Source of the DNA: Sambucus nigra
Taxonomy: Eukaryota; Streptophyta; Magnoliopsida; Dipsacales; Adoxaceae
Direction: 5' to 3'
Length of the DNA: 64,000 nt
NCBI GenBank assembly: GCA_949130495.1
Contig: OX422217.1
Location: 573,410,606-573,474,605 of the forward strand
The position numbers were made by a program, and so were the translations under genes. Of this stretch, positions 46,639 to 59,480 are shown piece by piece (position 1 is the stretch's first letter; each line of letters opens with the position of its first letter). The notes below the pieces were generated by a model that worked only from the letters and a program-made list of their open reading frames with translations, did no database searches and had not been told where the DNA came from.

Positions 46639-47170
46639 GTAGGTACAAGGAAGAAAAGTCCTTTAATGAAATGATGGTCTCACTAGTAAGTGTTGTTAAC
46701 ACTTATGAAGAAGTCGTGTTCATGAAATCTCATTGGTGGACTTCCACCAAAGGAGATTCATTAAAATAAGGCAGTTGAGGCCGGTAGCATGTTTTCCTTT
46801 GCTAACGGAGTTAAGGGAACTACGAGGGTGATTGTCAGGATCGAGGCTATGGAGTCTGAGATACTAAAAACTTTAACATGGTCAGGGTGGCCAGATATGG
46901 GGAATGGTTGTGATGGGGAATGTAGAACTACATGTTTTGATTTTTATCCAGTAAGGATTAAAGGACAAGAATAAGGTGCCTAGATGAGGCATTGATTGAA
47001 GTAGTTTTTGGTATAGATAGAACAAGGGTACTGTATCTGGGAACTCTTTAGAGAAACCAAGGTAATTGGTAAGAATGTGGTTGTAAGTTTCACCTCGAAT
47101 AAGGAAAGTGTGCTATGTGTGGCAAGATTTATCCTCAGTATCTTATTAACCCTAGATTCGGGCGTGTAAT
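46639..47170 (+). pseudogene. Element C gag, 3' part
   Basis: Recognisable by SHWWTSTKGDS near 46730, equivalent to ALQWWESTTT in D, and by a zinc-knuckle remnant CAMCGKIYPQY near 47112-47145, with the last Cys lost. Stops and frame changes are frequent. It is the continuation of 31863-32655 before insertion of element B. Confidence 0.6.
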
Positions 47171-48335
47171 TCGAGATTTATGGTAGTATTGATATTAATA
47201 TAAAGGATATATCTATATGTTTTTCGTGGCGGTGAGATTATATTTTCTTGCATTCATTGTAAGTGGTTGTTGATATTTTAAAATTTTGTTTGGTTTGTGC
47301 TACTCGTTCTGTCTGTGTTATACGAGTATAAAATTATTTTGATTTGATCTATAGCAGGCTTATGATTGTGAGACTATCATATCTACGATTTTAGGGTGGA
47401 ACTAGTTATGTTATAATAGCTTTCCTGGATACGGGTTGAGACTTTTATAGATATGATCCAAGGTATGTAAAAAATGTTATTTTATTTGTTTTATGCTAAC
47501 ATGTCTCCACGATCAACAAAGTTAAGTAGTAGTGTATCGGAGGGATTCCTTGTTTGGATTTCGCTTGCGAGACACTCCACACATGAACCTTAACAACGTT
47601 GGGAGTGGAGAGATGTTACTTTTATGTTAGGATGTTAGTTTTGGTGGAATTAGGCGAGAGTCACGTGATTGATTAAAGGGCTAATAAAAAGTTGAGGTGC
47701 GATGCAGAAGCACTCAAAATGTTTCCCTCACCTGATATATGTGGGCGAGAAAAAGATAAATAAGTCGGATTGAGTCTTATAGCCAGGACTTGATGATAAG
47801 GCAAATTTAAAGGTATATATATGTTTGGAAAGGATTCGTAATACTTTGCAGAAAGTAGGCGCCCAAATTAGTTAGATTTTTCATTTCGCCGAAATAGCAG
47901 GAAATAGAGGTAGCAGCGCGTTAGTAGGGTTACAAGTTAAGATTTTTAAGCAGTCCCGATTGGGTGCCTTAGGCCATTATATCTTGATGACCGACGATGC
48001 TAGGTAGTAGTGTAACGGGAGGGTTCCTTATTTAGATTTCTCTTTGTGAGACATCCCACGCATAAAATCGAGCGAATGTCGAAAATTGTGAAACGTCTTG
48101 GGCACAAGGGACATAGTTAGTATAGTACTTATTTCACATAGGTAGGAAAATGCATCAATCTTAAGATTATTAGGAAGTAAGGACAATGGGATACGTGGCG
48201 TTGTTTTAGGAATTTCGTAGTGAGTTAATCACGAGAAGATTTGTGGGCTAACTTTAAGAAGGATTGGATTTCCAAGAATAAGGAATATGGAATCTTGAAT
48301 AACTCGAGCCTCCAACCCGAGAAGAATGTGAAACC
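47171..48335. other. Element C degenerate stretch lacking RT
   Basis: Here D and E have protease and RT, but no RT motif (DD box, FGLTNAP-type block) was found on either strand. Two diverged direct copies of about 75 bp occur at about 47508-47585 and 47994-48068 (gtagtagtgta...gggaggg/attcctt...gagacat/ctcc). The stretch may be a deletion scar plus later rearrangement or a fragment of another element. Confidence 0.5.
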
Positions 48336-49870
48336 CATATCTAGAGAAAGTGTTACATCTATGACCTAGCTTTTGATGATCTGAAGGACAAGTTGACTCC
48401 TACTCCTAAATAAGAGTTGCCAAGTTCGGGAGTGGACTATTTGGTTATTACAGACGCGTCTCCGCAAGAATGGGGCGGTGTGTTACTACGGGGACATGGG
48501 ACCATTGCGTATATATCTTGTGGATTGAACCCTATGAGGAGATCTATCCCATGCAAGACTAAGAGCACGCCGAAATAGTGTTCGCGATAAAGATGTGGAG
48601 GCACTACTTCCTGGGAGGGTAATTAAGTCTTTTCACGGACCACAAGTCGATAGAATGTTTGTTCTCACAGAAAGATCAAATTATGTGGCAAAATTGATGG
48701 TTGGAATTCATAATAGACTATCAATTCGACATTTATTATCACCCTGGAAAAGAAAATGTGATAACACATATGCTGAGTAGAAAACCTATGGGGTAACTAG
48801 CGAAGGCATGGAAAGCCAAGTGGAAGGAGCTTAACTAGGAAGATGTTGTTACAATGGCGCTTATATCAGTGATTGATCATTACGCCTGCTATTAAGATGA
48901 GAGTCATGGAAGAGAAAGGAAGGGAAATTTCTGAGTTTGTCTCCCTATGCACCACTTGTCAATTGGTGAATGTGGACTACCGGCAACCGATTGGATTGTT
49001 GCAACCGTTAGAAATACCGGTGCGAGAATGGGAGAGTGTATTCATGGATTTTTATCTCTAGATTACCAATGTTGTAAAGCAGTCATCAGTACGAATGGAT
49101 GATAATATGTATGATATATGAGTACAGACTGAGATAAGATTTTCGTATCCCATTTCTAAAGAAGTTTCCCGAAAACAATGGGGACCGGTTAAAGTTGAGT
49201 ACCTTCTACCACTCGAAAACAATTGGTCAAAAATGGGGAGAATCAACAAAATGTAGGAGGACATACTTTAGATGTGCATATTTAACTTTTTGGTGGATGG
49301 GAGAAAAATATTCTACATGTCGAATTTATATACAATAATTCGTACGAATCCATGAGGGGTATGGCACTGTATGTGGCGTTGTATAGCAGGCCGCATAGAT
49401 CACCTGCTTATTGGTTGGAAGTAGGATAAAATAAACTTCTTAGACCGACATCTTTTTAAAGACTGAGTTCAATTGAAATCTCTTACGAATTGCCCAAGAT
49501 TGTCAGAAGGGCTATGCCGACGCGAATAGAAGTCTTATAAAATTTGAGGTAGAGAATCAAATTTAATGCGGCCATTTTTTTTATGAAGGGCATAACGCGA
49601 TTCGGGATGAAAGACAAACTTTCACCGCGTTAGGTAAATTTTTCCTGTTGTTATAAGGTAGGCCCGATAGTTCATATGAGGAACCACCAATTATTAATTT
49701 TAGATTATGGGAAGTATAGACTAAGATCGAAAGTGGTACCATTGGTCTAAGTCCCATGGGGACACCACAATGCCAAGGAATTTTCTTAGGAATGACAGAA
49801 TGATATTTGAGAAATGTACTTCTAGTCTTTTTATGAGTTACGACTAAATTTTGAGGGCAAAATTCCCTTA
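48336..49870 (+). pseudogene. Element C RNase H, integrase and chromodomain remnant
   Basis: RNase H: SGVDYLVITDASPQEWGGVL (about 48430-48490) and LFTDHKS (about 48634). A linker equivalent to YYHPGKENV is near 48735. The first half of the zinc-binding end is missing. Its second half reads EISEFVSLCTTCQLVNVDYR (about 48925-48985), then PVREWESVFMDF (about 49017). The core is a skeleton of stops and frame changes. The tail [10 protein letters not shown] (about 49724) and GHHNAKEF (about 49760) corresponds to the D chromodomain. It is clearly related to D and E but much more decayed. Confidence 0.8.
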
Positions 49871-49871
49871 T

Positions 49872-52797
49872 AAGGGGGGGAGTATGTAATAACCCTTATT
49901 TTTGAGTAATTAATTTAATATAATTTTGCCATGTGAGGTAATTACATAAAATAGTGGAAGTTAGAGTAAATATTATTTTAAGTGATTTAAGAGAAAATAT
50001 TTACTGAGTTTTGCATATTTACCGTTAAGAGAAGGTAAATAGCATCATGTTATGTTTTATTGCGTCGTTGTGCTTTAAGTGACGGTTATGGCGTATATTT
50101 CAATTGGATCATTATCAACGAATTAATATAACGTTGGAACATGAAATATTGTACGATATCCCGGATGCTAATTTTGAGGGTGCGGTTAGTCCTAAAATAG
50201 TCGAGATAGTCAAAATAAGTGCCATACTATATTTTTGAGTTTCGGGCACTTTTGATTGGTTACGACTCAATTATGTAGTTACGAGTCATTTTAATGGTGT
50301 ATTAACATTTAAAGATGGAAACAAATGTTAAATGAATGGTTAAGTCTCCCAAACCCTCTTGTTTCCCCAATTACATGTTTTACACTTAAAGAGAGTTAGA
50401 GAGAAGAGAGAGCTTGGGATAAAATGGAGAGAAAAGAGAGAATTGGAGATTTGGTGATGGAATCGTTGCTACAAGAAGAGAATTTGAAACTACAATCTTG
50501 AGGCAAGTTTTGAACTTGCTAGTGTATGATTTAATGCGAATAAATTGTATTGATTGTTGTGAAATCCAAAGATTGGAACAATTTTAGGTTTTGAGAAATT
50601 TGGGGTTTGAACCTTTGAAAATGGTATTGGTTTTGATTTAAGCAGGTTTTAATAGGGGTATAATATAAGTTGATTTGGTTGAGATTTGAAGAGAGAAATT
50701 TGAGTTTTGGGAATTTAGGGTTCATAATCTCGTAGCCCAAACTGGGCAATCTGACTACGGCGAATTGATTCGCCCCCTTAACGAATCGATTCACTAATAA
50801 TGAGGGCTACAGGTCTGAGGAGTAGAATCGATTCGGGTTAAGACCGAATAGATTCGGGCTGAGATAGGAGGTTGGTTTTCTTAGCTGAATCGATTCGCAT
50901 TTTGGGTGAATCGATTCGCTACCAGGGGCGAATCGATTCGGCCCTAGGTGAATCGATTCGAAAACCCTGATGTTTTGTAAGATTTGTTCAACTTCATTTC
51001 TAGTCCTTTTCTTTTAGTTTTAAGGCTTAGGAACCTTCTCTTGGGAAGTAATAAAGAGTGGTAGGGGTTTATATTAGGGAGATTAATACCCTAGATTAGT
51101 ATGGGGTAAAGTGGGTTTAATTCAGGGGTTATTCAATAGGAGTTAGCGTCGTTTCATCTATTGAGCTAGCTTCGGACTAAGGGAGAGTTGAGCGATATGG
51201 TTTAGGACTTTTGGGAGACTAGTATTGAGGAAAACTTACCCTTGATGGCCTATTATATTACTGTGAACTCTTGGAGACTAGTATGAGGATAATTTTACTT
51301 CATAGCCTATATCATTAATAAAATATCACTTCGTGAATAAGAAATGCACATTTTAAATTGGCACTTAATTGTTAAGTATAAATAATTTTGAGAATGTAAA
51401 AAGTGAATGTTTTAAATGGGAAAAACTTGTAAATGATAATTTGCGTATACACATCTCTCTAAATGCTATCATAGGGGAAGTTATGCGCATGAGGTGAAGT
51501 CCCCTGGCTAGTGAATGCAGGGTGAATATAGTCCTCGGCCATAGGACCGGTTATTATATATTGTGTGATTATTGTTCGAAGTGAGATAATTCCGAGTGTG
51601 GTTAGGACTCACTGTAGAAGGTATATGGCCGCTTCCTGACGTCACGCGATGTAGGATGCCCAGGTTGTCTTGGTGATAGGGCTTAGGGGCGCATCCAGTG
51701 AGGGTACCCGGAAGGATGGTCTTAGAATCGTTATATGATGTGATTATAACTATTCTTAGTAAAGTGGAATTTTATTGATGGTAAAGCATTTTGTGAAATA
51801 AATCGCTTTAAATATGTTTCCTAGAGAGAAAAGGGAACTGTGAAGTTAAATGGTGTAAAATTGAATTGGTGAAACATTTTGTGAAACAAATTTCTTTAAA
51901 TATGTTTCCTAGAGAGAAAAGGGAACTGTGAAGTTAAATGGTGTAAAACTGAATTGTTGAAGCATTTTGTGAAATAAATTGCTTTAAATATGTTTCCTAA
52001 AGAGAAAAAGGAACTGTGCATTTAAGTTCTGTAAAACTGAAATGAAATCTCATTCAGTGAAACTTTCATATTTTCTCATGCGAAAATGAATATTGTTCAT
52101 TGTTATTGATATTGCGCTAGGTTGTGCTTTTAGATTGAGAGGTGAGAAATCTTATCATTATTTGTGAGAGAAAGTTAAGTTTATGATTGATGATAAAATA
52201 TTCATAACTGTCAAGCATTTTATTCACATGGTGATCATATCAAACCGGGCCCTGACCTGTTTATATCTCTTTGTTTTGCATGAATTCTATAATCGCCCAT
52301 GTGCTCCACCGTAAGGTCGCCCGTATTGACCTCTCCAACACTGTGTCCAGGAGATATAACATTTTGCGGATGATGTAGGATATTCGTTATAGATGTTTCT
52401 ATCTTTTGTACTCTAGCTATGACTAGTTTTCATATTTGGGTGTGTTGCCCATGTTTTGTACCTGTTTAATATACTGTGATATTTAATTTTAATACTCCGT
52501 GTAACCTGCTTGTAATGGTCTGTTAATCGACAACTTATTCGGTTATTACATTATCCATGATTGTTATACAGTCACTCGTTTGTTTTTATATCCACCTTAT
52601 TTTCAAATTGGATTGTCAAAATGATTTTCTTTAAACTTACAAATATAAATTTTGATAATCCATTTTCTAAAATAATTGGTGGTTATCTTGTATACTTATT
52701 TGTACGACAGTGATGCTAAGAATGAACCATCTATGATTCCTGTAATTATTGGAGTATCGGGATGGCCACCTCTTATTTTAATAAGCGGGTTGTCACA
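49872..52797 (+). repeat. Element C polypurine tract and 3' LTR
   Basis: aaggggggggagt (49872-49884) precedes the LTR, which starts tgtaataaccc at 49885 and ends gttgtcaca at 52797. It is uninterrupted and so shows the true LTR length, 2913 bp. The duplication CGTTA follows at 52798-52802. The repeated gaattggtgaaacattttgtg motif occurs at about 51780-51990. Confidence 0.94.
50761..50960. repeat. Phased ATCGAT palindrome array, element C 3' LTR
   Basis: Copies start at 50761, 50782, 50824, 50845, 50886, 50907, 50929 and 50949. The step series (21, 42, 21, 41, 21, 22, 20) is identical to the 5' LTR. The two arrays differ by point changes in individual copies but not in spacing. Confidence 0.9.
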
Positions 52798-52802
52798 CGT
52801 TA

Positions 52803-53136
52803 TTGTTGTTGGAGTTTCACCACCCTAACCTTCTAACTTATACTCGAAGTAAAACAGATTTACTCACACCCATCCCTTTAACATATTGATCCACACCGTC
52901 AGCTATAAGAGCTGATACCAGGTTCTTAAATCCATAATTCTAAGGTTGGCAGCACAACAGGTAGCATTGCATCTGCCAGTGCCTATCACCCACACTTCTT
53001 AAAATTATTCACAAAACAAAGACTTACATAAATTCCATCAGCATAGGTCAGGGTCATGAGCTAACATGAAATATGATCAATGGTTGGGAGTTTGACAGCG
53101 TGTTGGGAGGCCTGACTTTGTCCGGGTCATTCGAAC
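52803..53136. other. Flank between C and E, possibly more of element F
   Basis: Continues the sequence broken at 18000 by element C. It has no counterpart elsewhere in the window and no coding frame. The stretch agctgataccagg near 52911 resembles a Met primer site read on the minus strand, but no LTR boundary could be confirmed beside it. Confidence 0.35.
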
Positions 53137-56100
53137 TGTGACACCCCGCCTAATAAAATACCGGGTGATCATTCATTTATTAAATTATAACCAAGGTAAA
53201 TGGTTGGTTCATTCTTAACATCACTTCCACAAAATAACTTTTCAATTTAAGAACCCTAAATAATTAAGCTAAGTGACAACAATTTTTTTTAAACATTAGT
53301 TCCATATTTAGTTTAAACCCCATAATAAAAACCTTTCATGATTCATAGTTTAAGAGTCACACAATAACTAGACTGAAAGAGATAATCCAAGCAATTTAAG
53401 CATTCGAATACTAATTCCAACTTTAAGACTTCAAAGGAAAACATCCTGATAGTAACAAATCCCAAAGTATAAATACTGAAAGTAAATGAATCACAATCTC
53501 TGATAAAAACCAACTGAATAAGGGAAAGAGGGCGACACATGCCCAACTGGATAAAATAGAAATAGGAGTGGAATCAATAATGAGGTCGTCTAAGCAAAAG
53601 GCCTGTAACTCCCACCTAACCTACAGCACGTTCCTTCCAAAGAATCCTAAGCATGATGCCCCTGTGGCTGGGCACCTGTAATATATACATATATATATAC
53701 AAGAGAGAAGAGAAATTAGAAAACGGGTTGGTGCCCGATTGTAAAATAGTTTAAAAATGAGTTTTAGCAAGTATTTAAAATGCATACTGGCTAATGCAAC
53801 AATCATATTAGTATGAGGCACTCTCTTGAGAAATTCTCACCTCTCTTCTAATGTGCACACCTACCGCACTATTAATCCCCACATGTTAAACTTATCTTAA
53901 AAACTTCATCAAGTCTCAAGCCGACAATATCTAGGGCTAAAATAATTAATTTCGGAGTAAAGTTTTCATAAGAATTCTATTTCATTAAAAATATCTTACA
54001 GTAATGCCTCAAACTTTTCAAACGCTCATATCAAAATTTAAATATTTATTCATTACTCAACTACTTTTAGTCGCAGTAGAAAGTTTCCAAATTTCAAGTC
54101 TATATATATATATATATATATTAATCACTCAAATATTATATATACTATCGGCACCCCACATAAAATTTATGGTGCTAGCATACTCTGCTATCCAGTTCCC
54201 ATATCACTCGTAGTAAGGGAAATACTAGTTCGAAATCACTCTTGAACTGTATTAACACAAAACACATACAAATTGAGGCAAAGCATAGTTCCAAGTCTCT
54301 AAGAGGCCAGCACATACCCTCACGTCTCTTACGACCGTCTGACTATCGATCCGATAGCCTATACCAAGGATTCCTATGTTCTAGAGTACAAGTCAATTCC
54401 CCCATAAAGGTCCCATCGAGATAAGACTGTCCTGACGCGATAACCTCAGTGATAGGAAGTAGTGCGGGCATGAATTTTACACTTTTATAGTATATGCACA
54501 ACCACAATCAAATATATATATATATATATATATATACTACCATTTCCATTTCTAAATTAGGTACACCCACGACCCATACTAATGATATTCGTTCTTAGTA
54601 CACATTACTAGATTATCCCGTATAATGGCTCATCTCTTTTATTCTTATTTATGGGATTTTTCCAAACTTACTTAGTAACACTCGTAAAGTCCTATCTCCC
54701 TAAGAGCAGTTTCAGTAGGTACTCTTTTATTTCATGACGTAACTTCCTTACGAGTCTCACTACTTTAGACACACGTTCCCATTATTCCTCAAGTGTAAAA
54801 TACTTATGTTAATGCTAATTTCGTCTTACATTAAATGCTCCATTTTTATGAAGTCCAACTGGTCTTATTTATCTCCCAAAATGTTCTAACAATAATATCC
54901 AACGATTACTATTCATTTAAATTGGAATAAACTATTTAAAAAGGAGAATATGAGTTTTCCAGGAGGGGTCGATCGACCGATAGCAGGGGATCAATCGATC
55001 AATCCATTGATCAATCGATTCTCTTGGGTCGATCGATCAATCAAATAATTATGGCGAAACTGCAAAAATACCAGTTACGGGAATCCTATTACAAACTCAT
55101 CCAAATCATCATATTTGACTCCCATAATCCCAACAAACGATGCTACAAGTGTTATATACTCAAATAGTTAATATTCTACGTAAGACATGTGAGCTTTCAT
55201 CAAGTATAACTAATTAAAAGGGACAAAATCTCTATAAATCTTAAGAACCCTAATATTTTATTTAACTTAGTTCTTCCCATACTTTCTCTAGATTTTCTAC
55301 TCCTAACTCAATGCAAATTCGTGGTTCAACCTCTACATATGAAATAGGTTTCTAGAATACGATCTTTACCTCTACAACATGTAAATTCGAGTCTCCAATA
55401 TATGCTTTCTTTCACAAAAACTAGTCCTAATCAACCCTAGACTAATATCATTAAAGCATTAACTAAAATAAATAAAGATAGATACTTTCTTGGAAATATT
55501 TGTTTTAGATTCGTGGAATAAATTGGTGCGGTTGTGATCCCCGTCGCGCAAACGGTGGAGTTCTTGGCCTAGAACTCCTTGGAAAGCTTCTCCTCTTCCT
55601 CTCCAATGGCCATCCTTGGTTTTTGGTTATTCTAACCCAAGAAGAAAACCCCTAACATCTGATAAAACCTTAGAAAATTCGTGGGTTTCCATGCCAAAAA
55701 ATACAAAATGTCTAAAACGCCCTCCCGGGATGTTCATTAGGCCTAAAACTGTCCCGAGACCCAAATTAAACCCCCTGGGTACATTATTTTGACTATCTCG
55801 ACCCTTCCGGACACATTGACGCACTCAAAATGACCATATGGGTGACTTATAATTTAATCACTTTTAAAGATTCGAATTTAATACCGACACGACACAGGCG
55901 CGTCCCGATAAAATTTCCAAAAGTATCAAATTAGATTCTCGTGATAATTTTACTAAATTTCATTACACATCTTACTTTACCCATAAAATAATTTACAACA
56001 AAATTCCAATAATTACTAACTCTCATCACGCTAGTAAATATTCAAATGATTTCCGGATTAATACTAAATTAATATCTCTAATTAAATTTAATAGAGCCCC

Positions 56101-56147
56101 AAAATTAAAAGTCATCAAAATACGGGGTATTACATACTTCCCCCCTA
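53137..56147 (-). repeat. Element E 3' LTR and polypurine tract
   Basis: Plus-strand view: starts tgtgacaccccgcc, ends cggggtattaca at 56134, followed by the complement of a polypurine tract (tacttcccccctaa, 56135-56148). It has a (TA)n run of about 21 bp at 54101-54121, another at 54512-54537, and the palindrome cluster at 54968-55044. Confidence 0.93.
54968..55044. repeat. (GATC)n palindrome cluster, element E 3' LTR
   Basis: Degenerate version of the D cluster (gtcgatcgaccgat, gatcaatcgatcaat, gatcaatcgattct, gtcgatcgatcaat). Several GATCGATC units have changed to GATCAATC, the change expected from methylated CpG decay. The cluster lies about 1.1 kb from the LTR start in element orientation. 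Confidence 0.85.
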
Positions 56148-56237
56148 ATAACGGAATTTCATCCCGAAATTCGAAAAATAAGGTATACCTGGTAAGAATA
56201 ACTCTAGGTATTTCTCACGTATGTCTGCCTCGCGCTC

Positions 56238-57755
56238 CTAAGTGGATTCCTCCACATTATGATGCTCCCATTGGACCCGTACAAGTGGTACTACTTTCGA
56301 CCTCAATCTCCTTTCGCTATGGTCTAGAATAGCCACTGACCTATCCTTGTAAGAGCTATCGGGCTGTAAGTCAATCTCCTCAATCGCGATATGGGTGTGG
56401 TACATGTCATCCTGAAGGTATCGTCTTAACGATGAGATGTAGTATACATCGTGAATGCAGTGTAAATGCTCTGGGAGTCCCAATCTGTATGCTACCGGCC
56501 CAATCCTCTCGATAATGGGAAATGGTCCCACGTACCTTGGGGCCAGTTTCCCTTTCTTCCCAAAACTTATCCTTCCTTTCATAGGAGATACACGTAGTAA
56601 TACTTGGTCCCCCATATTAAATTCTCGGAAAAACCATTTTGCATCGGCGTAGCTTTTGTGCATGTCCTGGGCTACCCGAATGCGACTCCTGATAAGCTCA
56701 ATCCTAACGGAGGTTTCCTGAATCACCTCTGGTCCTAGAAACTTGTTTTCTCCCACCTCTAACCAACAATTTGGAGAACGACAAGGCCTGCCATACAATG
56801 CCTCAAATGGAGCCATGCCAATCGTGAACTGATAAGAGTTATTATAAGAAAACTCCACCAGTGGAAGATGTGGCTCCCAACCTCCTCCAAAATCAAGGAC
56901 ACACATGCGTAGCATATCTTTCAACATCTGATTGGTACGCTCTGTTTGTCCATCTGTCTGTGGGTGATAAGCTGAACTCAACCTCAACTCTGTACTCTTG
57001 GCCTCCTGAAAGCTCTCCCAAAAATGCGACACAAAAATCTTATCTCTATCTGACATAATATCCAGGGGCACCCCATGCAGTCTAACAATCTCAGCAATGA
57101 ACAACTGAGCATACTAGCCCGTGGTATAGTTTTTCCGTACTGGCAGAAAATGATCCACCTTGGTCAAAGGGTCCACAATCACCCAGATGGAGTCGTGACA
57201 CCGTTGTGATGTAGGCAGCCCAATAATGAAGTCCATGGAAATACTCTCCCAGTTCCACGTAGGTATCTCCAAAGACTAAAGCAACCCTGACGGTCTCTGG
57301 TGGTCCACCTTTACCATCTGGAAATTATAACACTTGGACACGAACTCAGCAATGTCCTTCTTCATCCCACTGCACCAGTACTATCGTCTCATATCCTTGT
57401 ACATCTTATCTCCCCCCGGATACACCGCAAATCTGGACCCGTGTGACTGTGTCATCACTGCATAACGTAAGTCCACTCCTTCTGGGACCACTAATCTCCC
57501 ATTAAACCTCAAACCTCCATCGGAACCAACTGAATAGGACTCAGTACCCTTAGCTAAAAGCCATACAATCTGCTCCGAACAAAATGAGTCTGCTGTCTGC
57601 GCCTGTATTACCCTCGTAACAATCTCGGGTGTCACTGTCATGAAAGATATGAAGGAACGGGCTATCGCATCCTGGTAACCCAACCCTTTCCACTTGGCTC
57701 TCCAAATATTCTCTACTTCGTCTATCGGTCTATAGCTCAACGCATCAGCAACCAC
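56238..57755 (-). pseudogene. Element E integrase with truncated chromodomain
   Basis: The 57381-57755 stretch begins ADALSYRPIDEVENIWRAKW and includes PGGDKMYKDMRR of the zinc-binding end. The core is at about 57100-57340, with stops. The open stretch 57104-56238 has Asp (SDRDKIF) and Glu ([10 protein letters not shown]) 36 residues apart (D-x35-E), the GPF module [19 protein letters not shown], and a chromodomain running to EHHNVEEST. At 56240-56238 the aromatic-cage Trp codon seen in D is a TAG, which cuts off the last helix. It is in a different frame from RT. Confidence 0.9.
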
Positions 57756-57832
57756 GTCGGCCTTCCCCGGATGGTACTATATGTCGGACTGATAGTCTTT
57801 CATAAACTCTAACCACTTGCGTTGATGCATAT

Positions 57833-59143
57833 TCAGCTCGATTTGTGATCTGTGAACAAGCAGAACTTCTCCCCCAATAAACAATGTCTCCATATCCTCA
57901 ATGCAAAGATGACCGCTGCTAACTCTAGGTTGTAAGTGGGGTAATTTCTCTCGTGCGGCTTAAGCTTACGGGAGGCAAAAGCTATAGCATTATCCTCCTG
58001 TTGAAGTACTCCCCCGAATCCCCGTAAGGAGGCATCGGTGTAAACCAGATACTCCATTCCCGACTTAGGTAAAGCAAGAACGGGTGCCGAAGTCAGCTTA
58101 TCTTTCAGCTCATCAAAAGCCAATTGACAAGCATCGTCCCAAACATATGGTACCCCCTTGTGAGTCAGGTTCGTCAATGGACCCACTATTTTGGAGAACC
58201 CTCGGATGAATCTCCTATAGTACCCGGCTAACCCCAAGAAACTACGCACTTCCATCAATGTCGTGGGTTGTCCCCACTCCCTCACTGCTGACACTTTACT
58301 CGGGTCAACTGCTATCCCTAGTTCAGAAATAATATGTCCTAAAAACTGCACCTCCCGTAGACAGAATTCGCACGTCTCGTACTTAGCATACAGCTGATGC
58401 TCTCGTAGATTTTGAAGAACCTGCCTCAAGTGCTCAGCATGCTCTTCCTCAGTGTGTGAATCTATCAGGATGTCATCTATGAAGTCGATGATAAACTGAT
58501 CCAAGAACTCTATGAACACTCGGTTCATCAAGTCCATGAATACGGGTGGGGCATTTGTGAGTCCAAACGGCATCACTCTAAACTCATAGGACCCATATCT
58601 CGTCAAGAAAGCAGTCTTCGAAACATACTCTTCCCTAATCCGTAGCTGATGGTATCCTGGCCTAAAATCTATCTTTGAAAAGAATGTTGCTCCCCTCAGC
58701 TGGTTGAACAGATCATCGATTTGAGGCAACAGATATTTATTCCGTATCGTGACCTTGTTCATCTCCCGATAGTCCACGTATAGCCTCAGTGAACCATCTC
58801 TCTTCTTCACAAACAAAACTGGAGCACCCCAAGGTGAGGTACTCCTACGAATGAAGCCCTGTCCTAACAGTTGCTCTATCTGATCTCGTAACTCCCTCAT
58901 TTTTGCTGAAGCCATACGATATAGAGCGTGTGCAATTGGTCGAGAATTCGGTAACAAATCTATGGAAAAATCTATCTCACGATTGGGGGGTAGGCCTAGT
59001 ATTTTCTGAAATACGTCAGAATACTCATAAACAACTGGGATCGAGTCTAAGGGAATCACGACCTCCTTAGAGTTATCCTCCTCTATGTAATACAAATGAG
59101 CGGAAGAGGCTCCCTCTAGGCGAGGCATCGCCACTAGAAACAT
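57833..59143 (-). pseudogene. Element E reverse transcriptase and RNase H, 436 open codons
   Basis: The longest open frame in the window. RT blocks in order: [53 protein letters not shown], catalytic [38 protein letters not shown]. RNase [46 protein letters not shown]. The frame ends at 57833 because about 25 bases present in D (25498-25525) are missing here, which shifts the frame before integrase. Metal-binding Asp residues of RT and RNase H are present, so this domain pair could still encode a folded product. Confidence 0.92.
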
Positions 59144-59146
59144 CTC

Positions 59147-59480
59147 CTACCCCGAAATGGCAAAGAAAATACTCCCACCGAAACAACTTATCATGGCTCT
59201 GTATGCTACGAGCCAATCCATGCCAGTAATAAAATCGTCCTCATGCATATCTAAGACTAACATGTAAGATGGTAAGATTAAGATACCAATCTCTACTCCC
59301 ACACCCCGGAATATAAAGAAGATTAACGACCCATTTCCTAGTGGTGAATCTACGCAAGTCACAGTGCTCTCTGCCGTGGCAAATAATCCTAAGGCCTTCG
59401 CAAAATGAGTAGCTATAAAATAGTGTTTCTCCCGAGTATCAAATAAAACTTGACCTATAATACCGTGGATTGGAATCGTT
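59147..59480 (-). pseudogene. Element E protease
   Basis: Collinear with the D protease. The active-site triad codons at 59440-59432 encode D-T-R instead of D-T-G, a change expected to inactivate it. The rest (CVDSPLGNGSLIFFIFRGVG, DDFITGMDWLVAYRAM) is well preserved. It shares a frame with gag and RT but stops just before 59147. Confidence 0.88.

Larger units (their letters stand above)
18001..52797 (+). mobile_element. Element C: degenerate chromovirus with about 2.9 kb LTRs, host of D and B
   Basis: LTRs are 18001-31848 (split by element D) and 49885-52797, ends TG...CA. A perfect target duplication CGTTA lies at 17996-18000 and 52798-52802. The Met-type primer site is at 31851. Element B splits gag. 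The remaining coding pieces are a degenerate gag, RNase H, integrase and a chromodomain-like tail similar to D and E, but no RT was found. A hand comparison of about 260 LTR bases gave about 16 differences. Without D and B the element is about 9.9 kb. Confidence 0.93.

Noticed and set aside
46449..46769. 106-codon plus-strand frame across the B/C junction
   Set aside because: It starts in the B LTR and runs into C gag; a chance frame across an insertion boundary.
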